Shown here piece by piece: positions 24,971 to 32,771 of a DNA stretch of 64,000 nucleotides (its first letter is position 1; the number at the start of each line of letters is the position of its first letter). The notes beneath the pieces are model-generated. The model had not been told where the DNA came from and made no database searches. It saw only the letters and a program-made list of their open reading frames with translations. The DNA comes from Planctomycetota bacterium (GTDB lineage Bacteria; Planctomycetota; UBA1135; GCA-002686595). Both the position numbers and the translations under genes were made by a program. The stretch lies in contig VGYZ01000001.1 of NCBI GenBank assembly GCA_016872795.1, positions 1 to 64,000 of the forward strand, written 5' to 3'.

Positions 24971-25795
24971 TCAGTCTGCGCGCGAGACGATGCCGTAGGC
25001 GCGCAGCTTGAGGTGCAAGGTGGCGCGGTGCAGCCCGAGCACGCGAGCGGCTTGGCTGCGGTTGCCGCCCTGCTCCTCGAGCACCCGGCGGATCAACAGC
25101 TCCTCGACTTCGCGCAGGGAGCGAGCCTCTACCGTGAGCGCGCTCCCCGCGGGCTCGTCGCGCTCCGGTCGTGAGAGCAGGTGGTGCGCCAGAAGCGTGT
25201 CCGAGTCGCACACGAGCGCCGCGCGCCCCACGAGCCACACGACCTCGTGTTCGTTGCCGGGCCAGTCGTGCGCGAGGATGTGCCGTTGCGCACAGGCGCC
25301 GAGGCGCGCGTGTGGAAGTTCCTTCGCCAGCACTTCGAGCGCGAGCTCGAGCGCCTCCTGCGGCCGCTCGCGCAGGGGCGGGATCGAGAGCGCGAGTCCG
25401 TTGAGCCGGTAGAGCAGCTCCTCGCGCAGCGCCTTGCGCAGCCGCTCCGGCGGCGTGGGCAGCGTGGCGATCACGCGCGCCGCAGGGCGCGCGAGCAGCG
25501 CGTGTGCGAAGGCAGCCTGAGCGGCGTCGTCACAGTACTCGACGCGCTCGAGCAAGAGCGTCCCGCCACGCGCCTCGACGAGCGCCGTGCTCGGATTGGC
25601 GCCCCGTTCGCGCCGCGCATCGACATGCACGAACGGTGCGGCCGCGCGCGGCGAGAGCGCGTGGATCTCTCGGGCGAGCTCGAGCGAGGGCGTGCCCGGC
25701 GGAGCCACGATGAGCACGGACGAGCTCGACGAAGCCGCGGCACGCGCGGCGTGGACACGCAATTTCTTCCAGCTGCTGCCGCTCTCGCTCGCCAT
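24971..25795 (-). CDS. degenerate sigma-54-activator-like protein with intact Fis-type HTH
   Basis: A 274-residue protein read from ATG at 25795 (AGGAG at good spacing; the track start at 26143 lies antisense to flagellin 1). The layout follows the AAA+ core of an NtrC-type activator without a receiver domain. Where Walker A should be it reads VAPPGTPSLELAREI (no GK). The region with ELFGH...GAFTGA is deleted, and Walker B reads GGTLLLERVEYC instead of LDE. Later parts (ELLYRLNGLALSIPPLRERPQ, HDWPGNEHEV) are well kept, and the C-terminal Fis-type HTH is intact (LLIRRVLEEQGGNRSQAARVLGLHRATLHLKLRAYGI). ATP hydrolysis and sigma-54 contact are not expected. It likely binds DNA near the divergent flagellin promoter. 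Confidence 0.8.
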   Translation of the reverse strand: MASESGSSWKKLRVHAARAAASSSSSVLIVAPPGTPSLELAREIHALSPRAAAPFVHVDARRERGANPSTALVEARGGTLLLERVEYCDDAAQAAFAHALLARPAARVIATLPTPPERLRKALREELLYRLNGLALSIPPLRERPQEALELALEVLAKELPHARLGACAQRHILAHDWPGNEHEVVWLVGRAALVCDSDTLLAHHLLSRPERDEPAGSALTVEARSLREVEELLIRRVLEEQGGNRSQAARVLGLHRATLHLKLRAYGIVSRAD

Positions 25796-25982
25796 GGGCT
25801 GACTCCTATTGAACAGGCCGCCGCGCGCGAGTGCGCGCACCCAGTGAGAGGAATTTCTCCCCGAGCGCTTCAGGGATCGCCTGCTCCTCCGAGAACCGCT
25901 CCGTGCTCGCCAGCGGGATTGGACCGCACGGGCACGGAACACACAGCGACCCCAACAACCCTCAGCACAGGAAACAGGAAAC

Positions 25983-26807
25983 ATGGGCCTCCGAGTCAAC
26001 ACGAACATCGCCTCGATGAATGCACAGCGGAACCTCGGTTCCGTCAGCACGCGCCTGATGGGCAACTTCAAGCGCCTCTCGAGCGGCTTGCGCATCTCGA
26101 CCGCGTCGGACGACGCCGCCGGCCTCGGCATCAGCGAGCGCATGCGCTCCCAGATCCGCAGCTACGGCGCGGCGCAGCGCAACGCTCAGGACGGCATCTC
26201 GCTCGTCCAGACCGCGGAAGGCGCGCTCAACGAAGTCAACAGCATCCTGAACCGCATGCGCGAGCTGTCGATTCAGGCCGCGAACGGCACGCTCTCGAAC
26301 GCGGACCGCGCGACGCTCGACACCGAGTACCAGGAGCTGATCAACGAGATCGATCGCATCTCGACCACCTCGACATTCAACGGCGTGCAGCTGATCGATG
26401 GCACGACGACTTCGCTCGACCTGCAGGCCGGCATCAACTCGAGCGAGGTGATCACGGTTTCGCTGCAGGACGCGACCGCCACCGCGCTCAGCCTCTCGGG
26501 TCTGACGGTCGGCACGCCCTCGGGTGCCTCGGCCGCGCTCGCGGTGATCGATGCTGCCGTCGACCTGGTCACGACCGCTCGCGGCGCGCTCGGCTCGGCC
26601 CAGAACCGCCTGCAGTCCGCGATCTCGTCGATTGCGAACGCCTCGGAAAACCTCGCCGCCGCCGAGTCGCGCATCCGCGATGTCGATATCGCGACCGAAA
26701 CCGCGGACCTCACCCGCAACACGATCATGCAGCAAGCCGCGGTCGCCATGCTCGCGCAGGCGAATGTGCAGCCGCAGCTCGCGCTCAGCCTCCTCCAAGG
26801 CCGTTGA
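25983..26807 (+). CDS. fliC: flagellin (copy 1)
   Basis: A 274-residue flagellin consisting only of the D0/D1 core. The N-terminal domain is [18 protein letters not shown] to [37 protein letters not shown], and the C-terminal domain is [49 protein letters not shown]. The variable outer domains are almost absent (about 60 residues between). The ATG is preceded by ACAGGAAAC. It is the most divergent of four tandem copies and the first plus-strand gene after the divergence point. It is followed by a strong hairpin, so it is probably a separate transcript. Confidence 0.97.
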   Translation: MGLRVNTNIASMNAQRNLGSVSTRLMGNFKRLSSGLRISTASDDAAGLGISERMRSQIRSYGAAQRNAQDGISLVQTAEGALNEVNSILNRMRELSIQAANGTLSNADRATLDTEYQELINEIDRISTTSTFNGVQLIDGTTTSLDLQAGINSSEVITVSLQDATATALSLSGLTVGTPSGASAALAVIDAAVDLVTTARGALGSAQNRLQSAISSIANASENLAAAESRIRDVDIATETADLTRNTIMQQAAVAMLAQANVQPQLALSLLQGR

Positions 26808-26842
26808 TTCAAGACGATCCGGCCCCTGTGCCGGTCGCTGTG

Positions 26843-26867
26843 GGGGAGGGCCTCGTTGGCCCTCCCC
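26843..26867 (+). terminator. hairpin after flagellin 1
   Basis: A perfect 10-bp stem, GGGGAGGGCC and GGCCCTCCCC, with loop TCGTT lies 35 bp after the stop. Only a C-run follows, and a short T-run comes later, so it may work as an mRNA-stabilising or partial terminator. Confidence 0.5.
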
Positions 26868-27117
26868 GTCCCCCCCAAAGCTCTTTTCAGTAGTTCTGAC
26901 CGAACGAGCAGCTCCGCGAGCGCGCCCCATCGCGCGCCGCGCGCAAAGACGCTTCCCCTCCGCTCCGCCTCGCGCGACGAGCGTGCCTTTGCACGCGAGC
27001 GCAGCTCGCGCCGCGCGCTCACCCAAAGCTCGCGCGATCGGTCCTCTCCCGCACTCCTCCGCGGTGTGTCCAGCCGCGGAGGTGGTTCCGTAACCCCAGC
27101 TACAAAAGGAAACTGCA
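26868..27117 (+). other. flagellin 1-2 intergenic region with 5' leader hairpin
   Basis: Together with the preceding hairpin, this gap between flagellins 1 and 2 totals 310 bp. No coding frame is convincing. The motif CCAAAGCTC appears twice, at about 26874 and 27023. A 9-bp stem (CCTCCGCGG/CCGCGGAGG, 9-nt loop) at 27056-27082 ends about 35 bases before the ATG of flagellin 2. That places it in the likely leader, upstream of the AAAAGGAAAC ribosome binding site. No GCCGATAA-type promoter is visible. Confidence 0.5.
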
Positions 27118-27939
27118 ATGGGACTTCGTGTCAATACCAACATCGCCGCCCTGACGGCTCAACGCAACCTAGCTGGCGTCAGCCAGCGTCTCTCCGGCAA
27201 CTTCGGTCGGCTCTCGAGCGGCATGCGCATCGCGACGGCCGCCGACGATGCCGCTGGCCTGGGCATCTCCGAGCGCATGCGCGCTCAGGTGCGCTCGCTC
27301 AATGTCGCCAGCCGCAACGCGCAGGACGGCGTCTCGCTCGCGCAGACCGCCGAAGGCGCGCTGCAGGAAGTCAACAACAACCTGACGCGCATGCGTGAGC
27401 TGGCGATTCAGGCCTCCAACGGCACCCTCACCACGCAGGACCGCGCCACGATCGACACCGAGTTCCAGGCGCTGATCACCGAGATCGACCGCGTCTCGAG
27501 CCAGACCACCTTCAACGGCGTGAACTTGCTCGACGGCACGACGACCACGCTCAGCGTGCAGGTCGGCAACAACTCCGGCGAGACGATCACGGTCAGTCTG
27601 GCCGACATGACCGCCACGGCGCTCAGCATCGCCGGCGAGGACGTGGCGACGGCCGCAGGCGCCGCCACCGCGCTGACCGCGATCGATTCGGCGATCGACA
27701 ACGTCACGACGACTCGCGGCGCTCTCGGCGCCGCGCAGAACCGCCTGACGAGCGCGATCTCCTCGATCCTCAACACGCGCGAGAACCTCTCGGCCGCCGA
27801 GAGCCGCATCCGCGATGTCGATGTGGCGATCGAGACCGCGGACCTGACGCGCAACTCGATCCTGCAGCAGGCCGCCGTGAGCGTCCTCGCGCAGGCCAAC
27901 ACGCAGCCGCAGCTCGCGCTCTCGCTGCTGCAAGGCTGA
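27118..27939 (+). CDS. fliC: flagellin (copy 2)
   Basis: A 273-residue flagellin of the same short D0/D1 type: [18 protein letters not shown] to [43 protein letters not shown]. The first 24 bases (ATGGGACTTCGTGTCAATAC and on) are identical to copy 3. A stretch of about 65 bases near the end (from ACGAGCGCGATCTCCTCGAT) is also identical to copy 3, pointing to recent duplication or gene conversion. Ribosome binding site AAAAGGAAAC. Confidence 0.97.
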   Translation: MGLRVNTNIAALTAQRNLAGVSQRLSGNFGRLSSGMRIATAADDAAGLGISERMRAQVRSLNVASRNAQDGVSLAQTAEGALQEVNNNLTRMRELAIQASNGTLTTQDRATIDTEFQALITEIDRVSSQTTFNGVNLLDGTTTTLSVQVGNNSGETITVSLADMTATALSIAGEDVATAAGAATALTAIDSAIDNVTTTRGALGAAQNRLTSAISSILNTRENLSAAESRIRDVDVAIETADLTRNSILQQAAVSVLAQANTQPQLALSLLQG

Positions 27940-28184
27940 TTCCGCGCGGCGCAAGCCGCACGACGAGCACCGCGCGCCGCCTGCGCGAACCCCAGATGAG
28001 GGTCTCGGCCGGCAGCGCGTTCCAACGAGAACACCCGGGCGCCGGTCACTTCCGGCCTCTGACCGCAGGCGAGCGTTCGCAGGCGGCGGGGGCGACGCAG
28101 CGGAAGTGAAATCGAGGAGCCAGTCGCTCGGGCTTTTGACTGCCACTGCGTCACAACCCTCTTTCCAACAGGAATCGAAATATC

Positions 28185-29003
28185 ATGGGACTTCGTGTCA
28201 ATACCAACGTCGCTGCGCTCACCAGCCAGCGCAACCTCGGGGCCGTCACTGGTCGGCTCCAGGGCAACTTCGCCCGCCTGTCGTCCGGCATGCGCATCGC
28301 GACTGCCGCTGACGACGCCGCGGGCCTCGGCATCAGCGAGCGCATGCGCGCTCAGGTGCGCTCCTTCACGGTCGCGAGCCGCAACGCGCAAGACGGCGTT
28401 TCGCTCGTGCAGACCGCGGAAGGCGCGCTACAGGAAGTCAGCAACAACCTGACCCGCATGCGCGAGCTGGCTGTTCAGGCTTCCAACGGCACTCTGACCA
28501 CGGCCGACCGCGCCACGCTCGATACCGAGTTCCAGGCGCTCGTCACCGAGATCGATCGCGTCTCGAGCCAGACCACGTTCAACGGCGTGAACCTGCTCGA
28601 CGGCTCGACGACCTCGCTCAGCATCCAGGTCGGCACGGACTCGGGCGAGACGATCGGCCTGAGCCTCGCGGACACGACCTCGACGGGTCTGTCGATCGGC
28701 GCCGCGGACGTCACGACGGCCGCCAACGCCGCGAGCGCCCTTGCGACGATCGACTCGGCGATCGACAGCGTCACGACGGCCCGCGGCACGCTCGGCGCGT
28801 CGCAGAACCGTCTGACGAGCGCGATCTCCTCGATCCTCAACACGCGCGAGAACCTCTCGGCCGCCGAGAGCCGCATCCGTGATGTGGACGTTGCGATCGA
28901 GACCGCCGACCTGACTCGCAACTCGATCCTGCAGCAGGCCGCCGTGAGCGTCCTGTCGCAGGCCAACGTGCAGCCGCAGCTCGCGCTGTCGCTGCTCCGT
29001 TGA
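28185..29003 (+). CDS. fliC: flagellin (copy 3)
   Basis: A 272-residue flagellin closest to copies 2 and 4. The N-terminus is [21 protein letters not shown] and the C-terminus QLALSLLR is slightly shorter than in copies 1 and 2. The central 60 residues ([31 protein letters not shown]) are the only variable part. AACAGGAATC precedes the ATG at a wider spacing than in the other copies. Confidence 0.97.
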   Translation: MGLRVNTNVAALTSQRNLGAVTGRLQGNFARLSSGMRIATAADDAAGLGISERMRAQVRSFTVASRNAQDGVSLVQTAEGALQEVSNNLTRMRELAVQASNGTLTTADRATLDTEFQALVTEIDRVSSQTTFNGVNLLDGSTTSLSIQVGTDSGETIGLSLADTTSTGLSIGAADVTTAANAASALATIDSAIDSVTTARGTLGASQNRLTSAISSILNTRENLSAAESRIRDVDVAIETADLTRNSILQQAAVSVLSQANVQPQLALSLLR

Positions 29004-29526
29004 TCCCGAGCAGGACGAGACAAGGAAGGGTTCCCGCGCTTCTCGCGCTCCCCCCCGGCGGGAACCGGTCCCAGCCCGAAACCCTGGCTATTCGTAGCTG
29101 AGGGGGCCAGGAAGGACGGCTCGAAGGGCACCGCACCGCGCTCGCGCGGCGCGGTGCCCGCGCCATTTTTTCGCGCCCCGCGAGCGGGCCTGCCCCTGGA
29201 AATGGGATTTCCTGTCGAGCGCGAAACGACGCTTCCGAAGGAACGCCTGCCGCGAGGCATGCCGCAGTGCGCACGAGAGTGCGGGCGCGCGGGATGACGA
29301 GCGGCACCACGCCACGGTTTCGCGCTTCGCCCCCATGGGTGGGGAGGGGGTCGAAGCTGCGGCGGGGTCCCGGACGCCATCGGGCCTCCGGAGCGCTGCC
29401 CATCCCGCGAGGTTTCCCCGTGCCAGCGAGAGCTCGCGGTTCCTAAGGGAAGGGCTGTCTCCGGTCGGAGCGGTGCGATGTCTCCTCATCACCACGGACC
29501 GCCAACCCCCAAAGGAAACCAGTCAC
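29004..29526. other. 523-bp flagellin 3-4 intergenic region
   Basis: The longest gene-free stretch in the flagellar locus. It holds a 9-bp-stem hairpin at 29029-29066 (GGTTCCCGC/GCGGGAACC), a stronger terminator at 29126-29171, and then about 350 bp with no good ORF. The track ORF upstream of flagellin 4 in this gap lacks any recognisable motif. The region shortly before copy 4 contains CCTAAGGG and CCGGTCGG at FliA-like spacing, but the match is poor. Copy 4 is therefore probably transcribed from its own promoter. Confidence 0.5.
29126..29171 (+). terminator. terminator after flagellin 3
   Basis: The stem GGGCACCGC/GCGGTGCCC has an inner GC-rich part and is followed after a few bases (GCGCCA) by a run of six T. 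It lies about 120 bp after the flagellin 3 stop. Confidence 0.7.
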
Positions 29527-30345
29527 ATGGGTCTTCGAGTCAACACCAATGTCGCCGCGCTCACCAGCCAGCGCAACCTCGGCGCCGTCAGCAGCCGCCT
29601 ACAGGGCAACTTCGCCCGTCTCTCGTCGGGTCTTCGCATCGCCACCGCTGCCGACGACGCCGCCGGCCTCGGCATCTCCGAGCGCATGCGCGGTCAGATC
29701 CGCAGCCTCACCGTCGCGAGCCGCAACGCGCAGGACGGCGTCTCGCTGGCGCAGACCGCCGAAGGCGCTCTGCAGGAGGTCAGCAACAACCTGACGCGCA
29801 TGCGCGAGCTTGCGGTGCAGGCTTCCAACGGCACACTGACCACCGCCGATCGCGCCACGCTCGACACCGAGTTCCAGGCGCTGGTCACGGAGATCGACCG
29901 TGTCGCCGCACAGACGACATTCAACGGCGTCAACCTGCTCGACGGCTCGACCACGAGCCTCAACATCCAGGTCGGCATCGACTCGGGCCAGACGATCGGG
30001 CTCTCGCTCTCCGACACGACGGCCACGGGCCTCTCGCTGGGCTCGCTGTCGGTGACGAGCTCCGCGAACGCGTCGACGGCGCTTTCGGCCATCGATACCG
30101 CCGTCGACTCGGTGACCGCCGCCCGCGGCACGCTGGGCGCGCAGATGAACCGCATGACGAGCGCGATCTCGTCGATCCTGAACACGCGCGAGAACCTCTC
30201 GGCCGCCGAGAGCCGCATCCGCGACGTCGATGTCGCCACGGAGACGAGCGACCTGACGCGCAACTCGATCTTGCAGCAAGCTGCCATCAGCGTACTGTCG
30301 CAAGCCAATGTCCAGCCGCAGCTCGCGCTGCGCCTGCTGGTCTAG
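29527..30345 (+). CDS. fliC: flagellin (copy 4)
   Basis: A 272-residue flagellin read from ATG at 29527 (AAAGGAAACC upstream); the track's 336-residue ORF adds an unsupported leader. The N-terminus [21 protein letters not shown] is identical to copy 3. The end differs from all others: QPQLALRLLV instead of ALSLL(QG). The extreme C-terminus packs in the filament core, so the Ser-to-Arg change may matter for assembly order or chaperone contact (inference). It is followed by a long hairpin and the FliA promoter of fliD. Confidence 0.97.
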   Translation: MGLRVNTNVAALTSQRNLGAVSSRLQGNFARLSSGLRIATAADDAAGLGISERMRGQIRSLTVASRNAQDGVSLAQTAEGALQEVSNNLTRMRELAVQASNGTLTTADRATLDTEFQALVTEIDRVAAQTTFNGVNLLDGSTTSLNIQVGIDSGQTIGLSLSDTTATGLSLGSLSVTSSANASTALSAIDTAVDSVTAARGTLGAQMNRMTSAISSILNTRENLSAAESRIRDVDVATETSDLTRNSILQQAAISVLSQANVQPQLALRLLV

Positions 30346-30380
30346 GCCTAGCAACGGAATCGTCCTGTGGACGAAGAGGG

Positions 30381-30413
30381 CGGCGCGGCTCCCCGGCACG
30401 GGGGGTCGCGCCG
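30381..30413 (+). terminator. 14-bp-stem hairpin after flagellin 4
   Basis: The left arm CGGCGCGGCTCCCC pairs with GGGGGGTCGCGCCG around a GGCAC loop, with two G-T pairs. It lies 36 bp after the flagellin 4 stop and ends about 60 bp before the fliD promoter. No U-tract follows, so termination may need Rho or the hairpin may protect the mRNA end. Confidence 0.5.
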
Positions 30414-30470
30414 GTTGCATCGATCGGGGCCGAAAATCTTTCCGACCTGAAAGGCCTGCGTGGAACGCGT

Positions 30471-30498
30471 TAACGCGCTTTCGCGCTCGCGCCGATAA
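30471..30498 (+). promoter_or_regulatory. FliA (sigma-28) promoter of fliD
   Basis: An exact -10 element GCCGATAA at 30491-30498 is preceded, 16 bases upstream, by TAAC (consensus TAAA with 15 bases). It lies 38 bp before the fliD ATG. The window also encodes a FliA homologue. This exact -10 octamer recurs before flgM, which supports both. Confidence 0.85.
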
Positions 30499-30535
30499 CC
30501 GAGCGTGCCCCATCCGGGGCCGACGGAGCAAGCGC

Positions 30536-32011
30536 ATGACACCCCCGATCAGCATTGGCGGCCTCGGAAGCGGCCTCGACACGCGCGCGATCATCGACGC
30601 ACTGCTCGCCGTCGAGCGCGTACCCATCCAGCAGATGGAGTCGAAGAAGAAGGGCCAGCAGGACAAGATCAACCTGCTCAACACCTTCCGTGGCAAGGTC
30701 GATGCGCTGCGCACCAAGGCCAACGCGCTCGGCTCGCTCGCGGGGTTCCTCGCCTTCAAGGTGAGCCAGAGCGAAGAGGGTCTGGCCACGATCTCGGCGA
30801 GCGGCTCTGCCGTGGCGGCCTCGCACTCCCTCGTCGTGCAGCAAGTCGCGACGACGGACCGCTGGGCCTTCAACGGGGTGAGCGATCCCGAGACGGACCT
30901 CGGCACGGTCGACGGGCAGACGGTCTCGTTCACCTACGACGGCCAGACCTACACCGCGACGATGGATGCGGCGACATCGTCCCTCAACGACATCGCGTCG
31001 AAGATCAACACGGTCGCGACAGACAAGGTCGCGGCCACGGTCGTCAACGCGGGCACGAGCGCGGCTCCGAGCTGGCAGCTCGTGCTCACGGCCAAGCAGA
31101 CGGGCAAGGACTATCGCATCGGCTCGCTCGCCACGACAGTCACCAACCTCTCGATCAACGCGGCGCCGCCCAACGCGCAGGGCGTGGCGCAGAGCTCCAA
31201 CAACATCAGTGTCGGGAGCAACGCGATCGCCGTGATCGACGGCTTGACCGTCGAGCGCACCGACAACGACTTCGACGATGTGATCACGGGCGTCTCGATC
31301 TCGCTGCTCGACGCGGATCCTGCGAAGACCGTGCAGTTCACCGTCGAGGCCGACAAGGCCGCGGTGAAGGGCAAGGTGAAGGAGTTTGTCGACGCCTACA
31401 ACGAAGTCGCCAAGTTCGTGCGCGACCAGAACAAGTACGACCTCGAGAAGGGCCCTGGGGGAGCGCTGTTTGGCGAGACGGCGCTCAAGACGATCCAGCG
31501 CACGCTCTCGGGCGTGCTCTTCGGGCAATCGGCGGCTCAGGCCGCTGCGGACACCTCCGGCTACGGCACCCTGCGTCTGGTCGGCGTCGAGTCCCAGTCG
31601 GACGGCTCGCTCAAGATCAACGACAAGGTCATGGACGCGAAGATGGACGCGGACCTCGCCAAGTTCGCCGACCTGTTCGCGGACACCGACGGCTTCGACA
31701 ACATGGGCGCCACCATCGGTACGCCGCGCTACTACTTCGACATGACACCGGACACCGGCCTCGGTGACGATCTCGCGCGCGAGCTCGACAAGGTCGTCAA
31801 GAGCTATGGCGACCAGTCGGGCAACTTCTACAAGGGCGTGTTCGATGCGCGCGTCGAGACGCTCAACGCGAACATCAAGGGCATCAACGAGCGCATCGAG
31901 CAGCGCGAGCTGCGCATCGATCGCCTGCAGGAGCAGCTCACGCGCCGCTTCGCCTCGCTCGAGAGCCTGATGGCCCAGCTCCAGAGCCAGTCCGCCTACC
32001 TCAACCGCTGA
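30536..32011 (+). CDS. fliD: flagellar filament cap protein FliD
   Basis: A 491-residue protein read from ATG at 30536; the track ORF begins inside flagellin 4. The N-terminal FliD domain is ISIGGLGSGLDTRAIIDALLAVERVPIQQMESKK. The C-terminal domain includes VKEFVDAYNEVAKFVRDQNKYD near residue 285, RTLSGVLFG, and the closing coiled coil INERIEQRELRIDRLQEQLTRRFASLESLMAQLQSQSAYL. FliD caps the growing filament and folds flagellin. It is the first gene of a FliA-driven unit with fliS and the next small gene. Confidence 0.96.
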   Translation: MTPPISIGGLGSGLDTRAIIDALLAVERVPIQQMESKKKGQQDKINLLNTFRGKVDALRTKANALGSLAGFLAFKVSQSEEGLATISASGSAVAASHSLVVQQVATTDRWAFNGVSDPETDLGTVDGQTVSFTYDGQTYTATMDAATSSLNDIASKINTVATDKVAATVVNAGTSAAPSWQLVLTAKQTGKDYRIGSLATTVTNLSINAAPPNAQGVAQSSNNISVGSNAIAVIDGLTVERTDNDFDDVITGVSISLLDADPAKTVQFTVEADKAAVKGKVKEFVDAYNEVAKFVRDQNKYDLEKGPGGALFGETALKTIQRTLSGVLFGQSAAQAAADTSGYGTLRLVGVESQSDGSLKINDKVMDAKMDADLAKFADLFADTDGFDNMGATIGTPRYYFDMTPDTGLGDDLARELDKVVKSYGDQSGNFYKGVFDARVETLNANIKGINERIEQRELRIDRLQEQLTRRFASLESLMAQLQSQSAYLNR

Positions 32012-32031
32012 TCTCCACGAGTTCCCGCACC

Positions 32032-32415
32032 ATGGATTCCCGCTCTGCCGCCGGCGCGTACCGCGAAGCCGCCTTCGAGAACGCCCCGCCGATCAAGATC
32101 GTGCGCCTCTTGTATGCGGGCGCCGTGCGCTTCCTCGATCTCTCCGCCAGCGAGACACCCGGTGGCCCCGGGTCGCGCTGGGCTGGCTTGCTCGCGCGCA
32201 GCGACGCGATCGTGGCCGAGCTGCGCTGTGCGCTGCAGAAGGAAGCCGCGCCCGGCGTGGCCGACAACCTCGAGCAGCTGTACTTGTTCGTCGAGGATCG
32301 CCTGCGCGAGGCGCAGCGCACCGAGTCGGCGCTCCCCGTCGCCGAGGCGCGCAAGGTCCTCGCACGCTTGCAGGAAGCGTGGCAGAGCGTCGAGGCGTCG
32401 CGTCCCGGAGCGTGA
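32032..32415 (+). CDS. fliS: flagellin export chaperone FliS
   Basis: A 127-residue helical protein with the FliS pattern AGAYREAAFENAPPIKIVRLLYAGAVRFLDLS at the N-terminus and LYLFVEDRLREAQ in the middle. It holds the flagellin C-terminus unfolded before export and hands it to FlhA. It lies 20 bp after fliD. With four flagellins of differing C-termini it may discriminate among them (inference). Confidence 0.92.
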   Translation: MDSRSAAGAYREAAFENAPPIKIVRLLYAGAVRFLDLSASETPGGPGSRWAGLLARSDAIVAELRCALQKEAAPGVADNLEQLYLFVEDRLREAQRTESALPVAEARKVLARLQEAWQSVEASRPGA

Positions 32416-32747
32416 GCGTGCCGCACATGGATCCGCAAGTCGAGCTCGAACAGGCGCTCGCGCTCGCGCTCGAACGCGTGGCGGATCCGCGCGCGCGTCA
32501 CGAGGCCATCGATGTCGCGACGAGCCGTGCGGTGTTCGCCTTCGAGCGTTGGAGCGCGTCGCCCTTCGCGGGCGACGCGCATGCGCGAGCCACACTGCAG
32601 CAGCGTCTCGCCCTGCTGTGCTCCGCTGTCGAGCGCGAGCTGCACGCCACGGCACATCGCGTGGAACGCGCGGAGCGGGCGAAGCGCGCGCTCTCCTCGC
32701 AGGCCGAGCCGGATCGGTCCGCAGCGGGCTGCGACCACTCGGGCTAG
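32412..32747 (+). CDS. small helical protein in fliT position
   Basis: A 111-residue protein read from GTG at 32412, which overlaps the fliS stop as GTGA. ATG at 32427 is an alternative. It is predicted to be all-helical (VELEQALALALERVADPRARHEAIDVATSRAVFAFERW to LQQRLALLCSAVERELHATAHRV). Its place after fliD-fliS is where fliT, the FliD chaperone, normally sits, and size and helicity fit. FliT sequences are too variable to confirm by eye. It converges on the HDOD-GGDEF gene. Confidence 0.6.
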   Translation: MSVPHMDPQVELEQALALALERVADPRARHEAIDVATSRAVFAFERWSASPFAGDAHARATLQQRLALLCSAVERELHATAHRVERAERAKRALSSQAEPDRSAAGCDHSG

Positions 32748-32771
32748 CCGCGGGCCGCGCGAGGGGTGCCC

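Noticed and set aside
25890-25930. Possible sigma-54 element (minus strand TGGCGAGCACGGAGC) and possible weak FliA -10 (TCCGAGAA) in the flagellin 1 / regulator gap
   Set aside because: The -12 part lacks TTGC and the -10 has only 6 of 8 bases; too weak to annotate.
29440-29500. TAAG-N15-GGTCGGAG before flagellin 4 as FliA promoter
   Set aside because: The -10 differs from GCCGATAA at most of the important bases.
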